64,000 bases of DNA from Sclerotinia nivalis. Lineage: Eukaryota; Ascomycota; Leotiomycetes; Helotiales; Sclerotiniaceae. Positions 10,190 through 20,779 of the stretch are shown here, piece after piece. The position numbers and the translations under genes are program-made. The stretch spans positions 1,116,001-1,180,000 of the forward strand of contig JAPEIS010000011.1 of the NCBI GenBank assembly GCA_029531795.1, given 5' to 3'. Position 1 is the stretch's first letter, and every line of letters starts with the position of its first letter. The notes beneath the pieces are model-generated. The model had not been told where the DNA came from, did not search any database, and was given only the letters and a program-made list of their open reading frames with translations.

Positions 10190-13100
10190 TAGAATGGGTG
10201 TAGCAATCGCGCTGTATGATTCCGATTGCAAATTCTGTGGTTCCGGTTGCAATATAATAGCGTCAGGGTGCTTTAGGACCCAAGCTGGCGATCCTGGTTT
10301 TTTTGGATGAAGACGATGATATTCGATAAGAACCTTTTCGTTACTCTTTAAATTATTAACTGATTGCCAAGTTGATGTGTAGTATCTCTATTTGATCAAA
10401 TAATGATAACCATCCTTATTGTGATTATCTAGAATTCCTTCAAATATTCATTTCTGAATAGGCTTATCCTCATCGTCGTCCCGCTTCAAAATTCTGTTCC
10501 GTATAGTTAGGGATTCTGATTCGTTAATCGTTGTTTGAATCGAGAAATGAAGATTAATATGAGCTGAAAGTAAAAGAGAATAATGAAAAACAAAGAAGAT
10601 TTTAACGTTCTCAAATAATTGAACAAAGCAAGTACGAAAATAAACTTTGATAATCTTGTAAGGGCTGATCTATTTATCATCCAGCTTTTTTGCTTTGCGC
10701 GAAGTCTTCATATTCTTGATATTGACAAAAACTTTCTGGTCAATTGTATAGCGAAATGAATCAAAGCGGTGACGGTTAGTATAATCCTCATAAATAACAA
10801 TTGTTTGCTATACAAAAGTACAAAGTTACTTTAAGATATGTTCTATACGATCTACGATCCTATTATCTTTAAAGAATTCCCGTTTTTGTATTAGAGTTAT
10901 ATCCGGTGGGCAAGGTTTATTAGGCTCAATGCTTAGGTATAAATTAAAGTTATAATTAATGAAGAAAGGCGAGCAATCAATTATTTCAGAGACCAAATTA
11001 TTAGATATAAATTTAGCTAAGGGTAGCCAATCCAACCAATCGTTTTGATGATAGTTAACAAAAGTTTGTAAATACTATTCCAAAACCGAATTAATATATT
11101 CAATCTGATTATTTGTTTGAAGATAAAAAGCTGAAGAATGTTTTAAGGTAACTCCCAACCGTTCCGAAAGTTGTGACCAGAAACCTGATACGAACTGTAT
11201 TCCTCGATCGGAAATGATATTGTCCGGAAGTCTATAAAGTATATAAATGTAACTGATAAAAGCATTAATCAGCTTTTCTATTGTTAGTATATGTATACTA
11301 ATGAAATGTCTCATTTTGGTTAGCCTACAGACTACTACCAAGATATGTTTATAGATAGAATTATAACAAATGCAATTCGAGAGTAGTATAATATAATCGA
11401 TTGAGATATCAGATCATGTATGAAAAGGGACAGGCAACGATTTCAGAAATCCGGGAGGCGTCGATTTGGACGATTTAGTACGAATATAAAGTTCGCAGGT
11501 TTTCATATAGGACGCGATCTCCAAATACATATTAGGCCATCAGTATGTATAAGAAACAAGATCGATCGTTTTAATTCGACCAGGATGGCCGATAGGATTA
11601 GAAGAATGAGTTCGATAGATAATTTGGAGTTTGAATTCATTGTTTGATAGAATCCAAATCTTATTTTGGTAGTAAATTCTATTATTTTGGATCGAATAAT
11701 CTTGTATAATGATCCGAAGGGTTTTACAATACTCTTTTGGTCATTTAATCATCAATAGATTATTAAAAGCAAAGATAAGTTGATTTGTAATATCGGATCT
11801 AATATATACTATATCGATTAAGATATCAATTAATTGATTATAAAATGATACTATTGTCTTCATTGATGTCAAATTGATATATTTAATCAAATCCTTATAA
11901 AGATCGTTGTCAAAACGGTTTTGAGAAAGGACAATATGTTCTCGATTCTTTAGATGTTCATCGTTTGGATCAGAGCGATATAGTTGATCTTTGTGTTTTC
12001 TATTTAGTGCGTTTGATCGAATAGCTTTGTTTTTTGGTCGATAGATTATACAGAAATTATATTGAGATAGAAATTCAGATCATCGTATTTGCTGTTGATT
12101 GAGAGCTTTTGTAATCATAAAATATTCGAGGTTTTTGTAATCAATGAGAATCTCGAACTCCTTTTGTGAGCTTTGGAGCTTTGAACGTTATTCTTTTATT
12201 ACCTTAATAATAATGAATAATTCTTTATTGTAGATCTTATAATTGCATTCCGCTGTTGTATGCTTAGATGAAAAGTAAGCGATTGGATACAAAACGTTAT
12301 CATCATTGTATTGCGAAAGAACTCCTTTTGAAACCCAATCGGAAGTGTCGGTTTCCAAAACAGTTTTCCATCTATAATCAAAATATACCAAAACCGGTAT
12401 CATTGTGAAAGCTCTTTTTAAGGTATCAAAAGTCTTTGTATAATCTGTAATCCAATCCTATATAATATTCTTCTATAAAAGGTCGTTGAAAGAGCAACAA
12501 ATCTTTGAAAAATCTTTTATAAAACGTTGATAGAAATTGACGAAACCAAGAAATCGTTGTAAATCCTTTATATATAAAAGCAATTCCCAAAATGTAATAA
12601 TTGTAACCTTTTCTTGATTTATTTCGATACCTTCGGTTGTAATGATAAGATCCAAATACTTTGTTTTTGTGGTTTCGAATTTGCATTTGTTAATATCAAT
12701 CTATAATCCAGCATTTATTAACTTTTGAATTATTTGGCGAATATACTCTTTATGCTTTACAGGATTATCAGAGTAGATTAGAACGTTATCGAGATATGTA
12801 GTACAATACTTGTCCAACTCGTCGAAAAGCGTATGATTGATATAATGTTGGAACGATGCAGATGCATTGTAGAGATCGAAAAGTATAATCAGAGATTCAA
12901 AAAGACCAAAACGAATAATGAATATAGTTTTCCATTCATTCCTTTCAGTGATTTACAATTTGTTGAACGTTGCAATGATATCAAGTTTGGTATAAATTTT
13001 TGTATTGCAAAGAGCATCCAGCGTTTCACGAACGATGGGTAATGGATAATAATTCTTTATAATAACGTTATTTAATCCTCGATAATCTTGACAAATACAG

Positions 13101-13420
13101 ACCCCCCCTTCTGGCTTAGCAATTAATAACAAAGGAGAAGTGTATTACAATCTCGATTCCCGAATGAACCCCTTAAAAAGATTATCATCAAATCATTTAT
13201 ACACCATTATCAATTTTATTAGCGATAAAAGGCGGTTTTTGAAATAAAATAGCTCTTTACCAGACATCAACTCAATTTTGTAATCCCAGATTCGACGAGG
13301 CAGCAATTTATCTACATAACGTAAAAGAAAGACAGGAAGTTTGTCTTGTAACCATATAGAAAGCCTTTATTGTATTTGATTATCACTAAAAAAAGGTTTG
13401 CCGATTAAAAATTTGTCGAT
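10190..13420 (-). pseudogene. Gypsy-2 copy 1 pol remnant (RT, RNase H, integrase, chromodomain)
   Basis: Read on the minus strand, the RT runs from about 13140 to 12690 with the catalytic box altered to YLDN. A GFVNFYQRFIKDFS block is at about 12530. RNase H lies at 12403-12188 (LETDTSDW, AYFSSKHTTAECNY). The integrase core is at 11341-11075 (DRGIQFVSGFWSQL). The C-terminal region around 10440-10330 reads like a chromodomain (HYLIK followed by YYTSTWQS). Stops and frameshifts break it throughout. This is a chromovirus-type Gypsy pol. Confidence 0.8.
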
Positions 13421-13423
13421 ATT

Positions 13424-13586
13424 TATCACGGTGAGGGAAAAGGTATGTGTAGGTTTGATCTATTGTTGTACTACGAGGAGGAGAAGAAGGTCAAGGAGGT
13501 GACCTGACTATATAGAAGTGAGTGTATGCATGTGTGCCTAAGGCACACATGATCACGTGCAGGTGAAGGGAGATGAACCCGTAACA
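13424..13586 (-). repeat. Gypsy-2 copy 1, 5' LTR, undamaged
   Basis: 163 bp, essentially identical to the solo LTR at 22353-22515 (opposite strand). It keeps the intact near-palindrome of two 10-base arms around CATGTGTGCC. Its internal side is joined almost directly to pol, without a primer-binding site. Confidence 0.92.
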
Positions 13587-13591
13587 AAATT

Positions 13592-14487
13592 GATGATTTC
13601 CAAATAGGTTTTGCAGAATAAAATGAATCAATTCAATAAAATAACTAAACGAAAAGCTAGATTCATTGTAAAAGGATATCTATAAAAGGAAAATATCGAT
13701 TTTAAAGAGATATTTGCAGGAATCGGAAGATATTCTATATTGAGAATTCTATTCGCTAAAGCTATATCTGAAGATCTAGAAATAGATAATATAAATATAA
13801 ATACTGTTTTTCTTAATGAGAAACTAATAGATACAAAAATACTAATAGAAATTCCACAATTCTTTGAGGAAGTGTTTCCTGAAATCAAAGAAATGCTTCA
13901 GAAAAACCTTCAAGGAGTTAGAGTTTTCTTTAAGCTCAAAAAGTCATTTTATAGTTTTAAACAAGCCCCGAGAATTTGATGATTAACAATTAAGAAATTT
14001 TTTAAAGAATTAGGTTTATTAGTTTTCTTTGCAGATTCAAATCTATTTGTTGATAAAAGTGTTTCTATTCTTCTATACGTCGACGATATATTAATTGTCG
14101 GGAAACGAATAGATATCGACAAAATCAAAAAAAGGATTAATGAATAATAAAAGTACAAGGATTTAAAACCTACTTAGATGTTTCTAGGACTTCAGATTGA
14201 ACAAAATAGAATAAAACGAACCTTCAAAATTTATAATTCAAATTACACGAAAAAGATCCTTCAACAATTTCAAATCGACAATTCTGCAAAAAAGAATCTA
14301 TCATTTTCCCCAAAAACAATTATTTATATAGTAGAGATAGAAGAATTATTCGAAAAGAATAATAAGAATTTATATCTACAAATTATAAGTTCAATAATAT
14401 ATTTAACAAATTGTAATCGATTCGATATCTCTTTTATTATAGGACAATTAATTAAAATTATATAGTTATTTGAAGAATAATACTTTG
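13592..14487 (+). pseudogene. Copia reverse transcriptase remnant
   Basis: This piece continues the Copia coding sequence interrupted at 9822. Visible blocks are a KARFIVKGYL start, LRILFAKA, the KLKKSFYSFKQAPR box around 13935-13975 and the catalytic YVDD at 14076-14087. A FLGLQIEQ block lies near 14180, followed by the connection to RNase H. Several stops (for example after QAPR) are at positions where Trp or Gln is expected, as RIP would produce. Gypsy-A interrupts the sequence at 14488. Confidence 0.82.
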
Positions 14488-14700
14488 TGTCACGGGGTCC
14501 CCGTATATGGTATACGGAGACCGCTCGGGTTCCGACCCATAGGAGTCGGACCTCGGATAAGTATAGGCTAGCCTTGGTCGGGGCTAACGCTACATATAAA
14601 TATATTTAAGGAACCGTTCCTTTTATAAAAACGTAGTTCTTTGAGCTATATCTTATTAATAAAAGTGATTCCTATTGTTCTATTTGTTGTTTCTGTAATA
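14488..14700 (+). repeat. Gypsy-A 5' LTR
   Basis: 213 bp, TGTCACGG to GTAATA. The first 95 or so bases match the undamaged solo LTR at 32598-32810 exactly. The inner half carries C-to-T and G-to-A changes. Confidence 0.92.
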
Positions 14701-14966
14701 CTACATAACTCCTATTTATCTGTACTGATACTTCTACAATATCATCCCGTCTGTACCCGTTTAGTCAACCCAACTCCCCTGAAGAATTCGTTACTATTGT
14801 AGTCAGCGATATCGCGATTTGGTATTATTATCTTATCTCCCTTTACGATTATAGTATAAGAGTAAAGGCAGAAGTAATCGATCTGCAATCTGTAGTTCAA
14901 AAGCTTACTCTCGATCTGTAAATCGAGAAAATCGTATTTATACGATGAAAGAAAGAGAACGATAGA

Positions 14967-15931
14967 TTGATTGCCTATTTGATTCAACTTCATCCTGTCT
15001 TCGTCGCCCCGTTTGTTTCAACCGACTCTTTGCTTTTGATATCCATTACAACCCCGATTACTGCTCTTATTTTATCGAAGCCTCAATTGAATGAGAAGGT
15101 ATCTGATTCTGTACTGTTTGATAGAACGAAAATCGATCTTGATCGATTTGTTGATCAAATATAGAATAAAATATATACTAATTCCGATTGTTTTATTTTC
15201 CTATATTCCTGTTTGATTTATATAACTGGAAGATTAATTGGATTTGTTGTTGCGCAAATTCGATTATATAATATCAAAGGGCAATTTGTTAAACTTATTG
15301 ATTATGAGGATCTGTTGCAAATACTAGAAAGAGTTTATGGAAACCAGAACAAACGGGCCGAGGCCTGAAAACTCTTGATCAATCTGAAACAGAGGAATCA
15401 ATTGTTTCATGTCTTCTATGCTGAGTTCCAGAGACTAGCGTTGGAAGCCGGGATGGCCGACGACAATAGTACCCTAATTATCCTGTTAGAACAAGTTCTG
15501 TCGAGCGAATTGAAGAACTAGATTGTTATTGTTGAGCTACCTACAAATAGCGCCGACGCATTCGCCGCTTTCGTACAGACATTGGAGAATTGCCGTTTGT
15601 ACCTGATGGGATCGACCGGTTCCGGTCGCAACCCAATCGTCCCATCGCCCTGTACTATAATTCAAAACCTGAATCCTGTTAATTGTACCTCTGCTTTGTT
15701 CTTGAATGCTATTATTCGATCTGCTGCTTTTGTTATGATTATGCTTGTTGGAGATCCAATGGATCTCAGTTCCCAAAGATATACTAATAGATGCGAACGA
15801 GAAAAATGCTTCTGTTGTAGATCGGTCGATCATTGTGTGAAAGATTGTTTGTTCCTAGATAATTGTTCTGTGCAAGTTAGAGCTAGCCTTATCAATCCTG
15901 CCCTGTTACCCCTTGTTCCGTCTTCCGTTTA
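14967..15931 (+). pseudogene. Gypsy-A gag remnant with zinc knuckle
   Basis: A capsid-like segment runs through about 15270-15600 (YAEFQRLALEAGM, LIILLEQVLS). It is followed by a Pro/Ser-rich stretch and a zinc knuckle CFCCRSVDHCVKDC around 15810-15850, which keeps the C-x2-C-x4-H-x4-C spacing. Two or three stops interrupt the frame. Gag would form the virus-like particle and bind the element RNA. The start around 14967 is the beginning of a readable frame, not a confirmed start. Confidence 0.75.
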
Positions 15932-16099
15932 GATTCAACCGTATGCTATGTCATTGTATAGTCTGTCCCTTCCCGGCTCCCCGAGTTCGGGAAACGGAGC
16001 CTGTTTGATATAAGTCGTTGTCAGACGAAAGCTCTGTGTATACTATGCTTGTCCATCGCTGCAATTCAAGGCTTATCTTTCGTTGAAGAAATAAGTAAT

Positions 16100-19000
16100 C
16101 GAATAAATCTGATGATATTGTCTATTATTGTTTTATCGATGTTTGATCGATTCTGTTTTATTTATACTATAATGGATAGTAAATGCGAAGAATATACTTT
16201 CGCGGATCGAAGTTGAATGGAAGCTATCAAGCTTCCAATATATAAATTATTTGTTCTGTTCGAAGTCATTGGATTCGATGGAAAAATACTATCCGAAAAC
16301 CAAATGGATCGTTATATTCTAGCTGATCTACAAATCAACGATCATTATAAAAAAAGATCGAAAATCTACATTACTAAACTAACTTATTATCCGATTGTTT
16401 TGAGATTGGTTTGATTAAAAAAGTACAATCCCTATATCGAATTTGTATCCAATACTTTTCATTTCGATAACAAGTTCTGCCGGAAGTCCTGTAATACGCT
16501 TGCACAACTATCGAGTATCCAAACCCTATCCGATATCCCTATCAAAGCCCGTCCTGTTTATCTATCGCTTTGTTCTGAAACGCTAAAGAAAAGAGATATA
16601 GCAAACGTTTCAATTCAAGCTTACTCGATGTATGCCCATCGAAGCTACAAGATGTTTCAAATTAGTATCGATTTGATAAATCGAATCCTAAAGGAAAAAG
16701 AAGATTCTGCTCCTGAAGACCTGTCTATTGAATTCTGTTCGTGGATCGATGTATTTTCTTTATGTAACGCTGACAAACTACCTTTGTATTGCCTATACAA
16801 TTATGATATCCGATTGCAAGATAGGGCTAAGCTATCATTTGGAATCCTGTATTCAATGTCTTAAGATGAATTGAAAGCTTTGCAAAAATGATTAAGGGAA
16901 AATTTAACAAAAGGATTCATTCAACCGAGTTCTTTCGCTTTCGCTTTGTTTGTCTTATTTGTTAAAAAACCCAATAATGATCTTCGATTCTGTATAGACT
17001 ATCGTACATTGAATAACTTGTCTATGAAAGACCGATATCTGTTGCCTTTAACCAAAGAGTCCTTGAATAACCTGAAAGGGATGAAGTATTTTATAAAAAT
17101 AGATATCATTTCGGCTTTCAATAATATCCGAATCAAGGAAGGACAAGAATACCTAATTGTATTCCGTATCCGATTCGGTCTATTCGAAACCTTGATCATA
17201 CTGTTCGGGCTGATTGGAGTCCTAGCAACGTTCCAATGATTTATCAACGATACTCTAAAAGAATACTTGGATATATTCTGTATTACTTATCTAGATGATA
17301 TTCTGATTTATAACAAGATCCGTTTTGAATATATAAAGCATATACAAAAGGTATTAAACGCCTTACGGAAAGCCGGATTGTATACCAATCTGTTGAAATA
17401 CGAATTCCTGAAACCTGAAATGAAATTCCTGGGCCTAATTGTAGGCCAAGAGGGGATCCGAATAGATCCAGCCAAGATTAAGATGATAATTGATTGAAAA
17501 ACATTGAAGAACTTAACAAATATACAAATGTTTATAGGATTTAGCAATTTCTATTGATACTTTATTTGCAATTTCTTTTTGATCATTTGTTCGATAATAA
17601 ACCTGATCAAAAAGGATATAACCTTCCAATGGGATCCTGGTTGTAAAAAATCGTTTTCGAGTCTGAAAGTTGTATTTACAGTAGTATTTATATTAGCCTC
17701 TTTCGATTGGGAGAAGGATGTAATTCTAGAGACGGATGTATCGGATTATATATCTATTGGAGTTTTTTTTCAATACAATGACGATGGGATTTTGAAACCT
17801 ATTGTATATTTCTCAAATAAGTATTCGATTGCAGAATGTAATTATGAGATTTATAATAAAGAATTACTAGCAATTATTCGCTGTTTCGAAGAATGACGAT
17901 TCGAATTAGAAGGTGTCTTTTCTCTGATCAAGGTTATTACGGATTATAAGAATCTGGAGTACTTTACGATAACAAAGCTATTGAACCGTTGTCAAGTCCG
18001 CTGATTTGAATTTCTATTCTGTTTCAATTTCAAGATTATGTACCGTTCTGGAAAGCAAGGAGCGAAACCTGATGCTCTGACTAGGAGATCAAAGGATTTG
18101 CTTAAAGAGGGAAATGAATGCCTCCTTCATCAAAATTAGATTGTTTTGAAAACCGAAAATCTAGATATAGATCTGTTTTCTATTGTTAAACCAAAGAAGA
18201 AAGTCCGTTTCGCGATTACAATCCGTAGCCAAACCCGTACCGATACCCCGTCGTCTGTCCGCAATCCCGAACCATCTGTCCGCGAACCTGGATTACCTGT
18301 CTGTGAACCTGAACCACTTGCAATACTTGATAACCCAATCTCTATTCAATTGCCTGAATCTATACAATTGGAACCCCCTGAAGAACTGAAATCCCTGTTC
18401 GCTGAAGCTTACTTATCCGACTCGTTTCTATTATCGATCTTAAAGGCTTTAAAAAAGAATACTGCTAGATATTTGTATATTATATTATCTGAATATATTG
18501 TAAATAATGATCTATTATATTATCATAAAAAGTTTTATATTCCTAATTACGATCCTTTGAAAGCAAAACTCCTTCGAATGATCTACGATTCCTTTATTGC
18601 CGGATATCTGTATTGTATCTATACCTTCGAACTATTTTCCCGAAACTATTATTGGCCTGGATATTACGATTATATCTCCCGTTGAATATGCAATTGTTAT
18701 AGTTGCCACCGAACCACCCCGAACTATAAAGGACAAAAAGAAGTCTTACACCCTCTCCCGATTCCGCAACAAACCTGAAGAGATATTTCAATCGATTTCA
18801 TTATCTATCTTCCGAAAAGCTTTGGGTATGATATAATATTTGTTGTAATCGATCGATTGACCAAAATGAAGCATTTCCTGCCTTGTCGAGGAACCTGTAA
18901 CTTCGAAAAAGTTTCCTGTCTGTTCCTGAAGTATATATAGAAGCTCTACAGCTTGCTGCAAACCATTATATCCGATCGTAAAGTTCAGTTTATTTTTGAC

Positions 19001-19870
19001 TTCTAAAGGTATATCTATAAACAACTAGATATTGTTTCGAAGTTATCAATAACTTATCATTCTGAAACCGATGGACAAACGAAAAGGGCGAATACAATAC
19101 TCGAACAATACCTTCGCTCGTATATATTCTACTTGCAGGACGATTGGTCCGAATAATTATTGATTGTTGAATTCTCGATTAACTCTGTTTGATCCAAAAG
19201 CTCCCGCCTATCGCTGTTCTTTGCCAATTACGGTTTTCATCCCCGAATAGATTTCGAATCCGTTGTACTTTCCGATCGCTTTAGAATCCTAGACACTGAG
19301 GAATTCGTCAAAAAGATGAAATCGATCGTCGATCATTTGAAGATCGAATTAATCGTTAGTCAAGCCTACTATTCGAAGAATACCGATTCCTATCGTTCGC
19401 CTACTCATCGATACCAATCTGAAGATCTAGTCTGGCTTAATACTAAGAATATCCGAACTCTTCGTCCTCAGAAAAAGCTAGATTGGAAGAACTTAGGTTC
19501 CTTTCGAATTCTGAAGGGCATAGGTTTGTACGCTTACGAACTGGAACTCCCTACCTCTATGAGGAATCATCCGGTCTTTCATGTTAACCTATTGTATCCC
19601 ACCAATAATGATTCTATCCCCGGTCAATACAACCCGTCTTTTTCTCCTATCGAAATTGAAGGTATTGAGCAATTCGATATAGAAGAAATCCTAGATTCCT
19701 GATAGAAACATCGAGGCCGTAATAGCCCTCATCTAAAATATACTATCCGATGAATAAACTATGATACGCCTACCGAAAAGCCTACGAAGTATTTGGAGAA
19801 TGCTCAAAAACTGATCCGTAATTATCACTATCGTTATCCGGATAAACTTAATCCCTCTAATTGTTTCAAC
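16100..19870 (+). pseudogene. Gypsy-A pol remnant (protease, RT, RNase H, integrase, chromodomain)
   Basis: A decayed protease region precedes RT. RT shows [15 protein letters not shown] at about 16965 and the catalytic YLDD at 17288-17299. RNase H has LETDVSDY near 17730 and FSNKYSIAECNYEIYNKELL near 17810. Integrase shows a degraded zinc domain (HRTT around 18705) and the [15 protein letters not shown] block around 19045. The C-terminal chromodomain-like region starts near 19665 (IEEILDS). Stops replace Trp, Gln or Arg codons in many places. The element could not move on its own. Confidence 0.85.
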
Positions 19871-19897
19871 GGAGTTTGATCCTAAAAAGAGGGATAT

Positions 19898-20110
19898 TGT
19901 TACAGAATCCCCGTATATAGTATACAAAGATCACTCGGGTTCCGACCCATAAAAGTCGGACTTCGGATAAATATAAGCTAGCTTCAGTCGAGGCTAACGC
20001 TACACATAAATATATTTAAGGAACCGTTCCTTCTATAAAAACATAACTCTTCGAGCTATATCTTATTAATAAAAGTGATTCCTGTTGTTCTATCTATTGC
20101 CTCTGTGATA
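19898..20110 (+). repeat. Gypsy-A 3' LTR
   Basis: 213 bp, TGTTACAG to GTGATA, the same length as the 5' LTR. It is RIP-mutated more evenly than the 5' copy, including near its outer end. Confidence 0.92.
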
Positions 20111-20115
20111 CTTTG

Positions 20116-20417
20116 TTTATATAAAACATCTATTTCAATATGTTATAAATATAATCAATATTGGTTTGGTATATTCAAGATGATTATAATAATTATCTTC
20201 CGAATATAATGTTTTCATAGATTCTATATAGGATTCTGAACAACAAAACAAATCAATTCAGGATATTGTAATTATGAAATACAAAAAAGTAATAATCTGA
20301 TCATTTATAAAGCAGAAATCTATTTCTCAAAGTATAATAGAAACAGAAATCATCGTTGCAAACGAAGAATCTAAGGAATTAGTATAAATAGAAAAACTAA
20401 TTCAAGATCTAAAGGAA
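20116..20417 (+). pseudogene. Copia RNase H remnant, first part
   Basis: This is the Copia coding sequence between Gypsy-A and Gypsy-2 copy 2. It shows the SFIKQKSISQSIIETE and KELV*IEKLIQDLKE blocks, typical of the middle of Ty1/Copia RNase H. A stop stands where Trp is normal. It resumes at 33578. Confidence 0.75.
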
Positions 20418-20580
20418 TATCACGGTGAGGGAAAAGGTATGTGTAGGGTTGATCTATAGTTGTATTACGAGGAGAGAAAGAAGGTTAAGAAGGTAATCTG
20501 ACTATATAGAAGTGAGTGTATGTATGTGTGCTTAAGGTATATATGATTATATGTAGATAAAGGGAAATGAATCTGTAATA
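20418..20580 (-). repeat. Gypsy-2 copy 2, 3' LTR
   Basis: 163 bp. The outer 40 or so bases are nearly undamaged; the rest carries many transitions, including loss of the central palindrome. Confidence 0.9.
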
Positions 20581-20779
20581 GTATTTTCTTTTCAAGAAAC
20601 CTATTTGATTTCAAATGGGTATTAAAAAAGAAAGAAAAATAAATAAAAAATAAAAAAAATATAGGTCCCTTTTCTCAATTAGGTCCCCGAACAAAAATGT
20701 ATGATATTTTTTAATAATATAATATTTTTCAATGTATGATATTCCAAATGCTATATCCTTTATTATAATAATATGTAAT

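Larger units (their letters stand above)
9823..13586 (-). mobile_element. Gypsy-2 element, copy 1, lacking gag and protease
   Basis: Two 163-bp LTRs (9823-9985 and 13424-13586) and the flanking duplication aaatt (9818-9822 and 13587-13591) define the element. It sits in reverse orientation inside the Copia hinge/RT region. On the minus strand it carries RT, RNase H, integrase and a C-terminal chromodomain-like segment, the Ty3/Gypsy order. The 5' LTR abuts the linker just before RT. The primer-binding site, gag and protease present in copy 2 (20418-33572) are missing. Total length is 3764 bp, against about 6.9 kb for copy 2 without its insertions. Confidence 0.9.
14488..20110 (+). mobile_element. 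Gypsy-A, full-length Ty3/Gypsy chromovirus, RIP-mutated
   Basis: The element is 5623 bp with 213-bp LTRs (14488-14700 and 19898-20110) and the duplication ctttg on both sides (14483-14487 and 20111-20115). Gag, protease, RT, RNase H, integrase and a C-terminal chromodomain appear in that order on the plus strand. Its coding region is the same family as Gypsy-B (25272-31066), but the 5' half of the LTR is different. Gypsy-A is the less damaged of the two: several open stretches of 60-180 codons survive. It is inserted in the Copia RT/RNase H junction. Confidence 0.93.
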
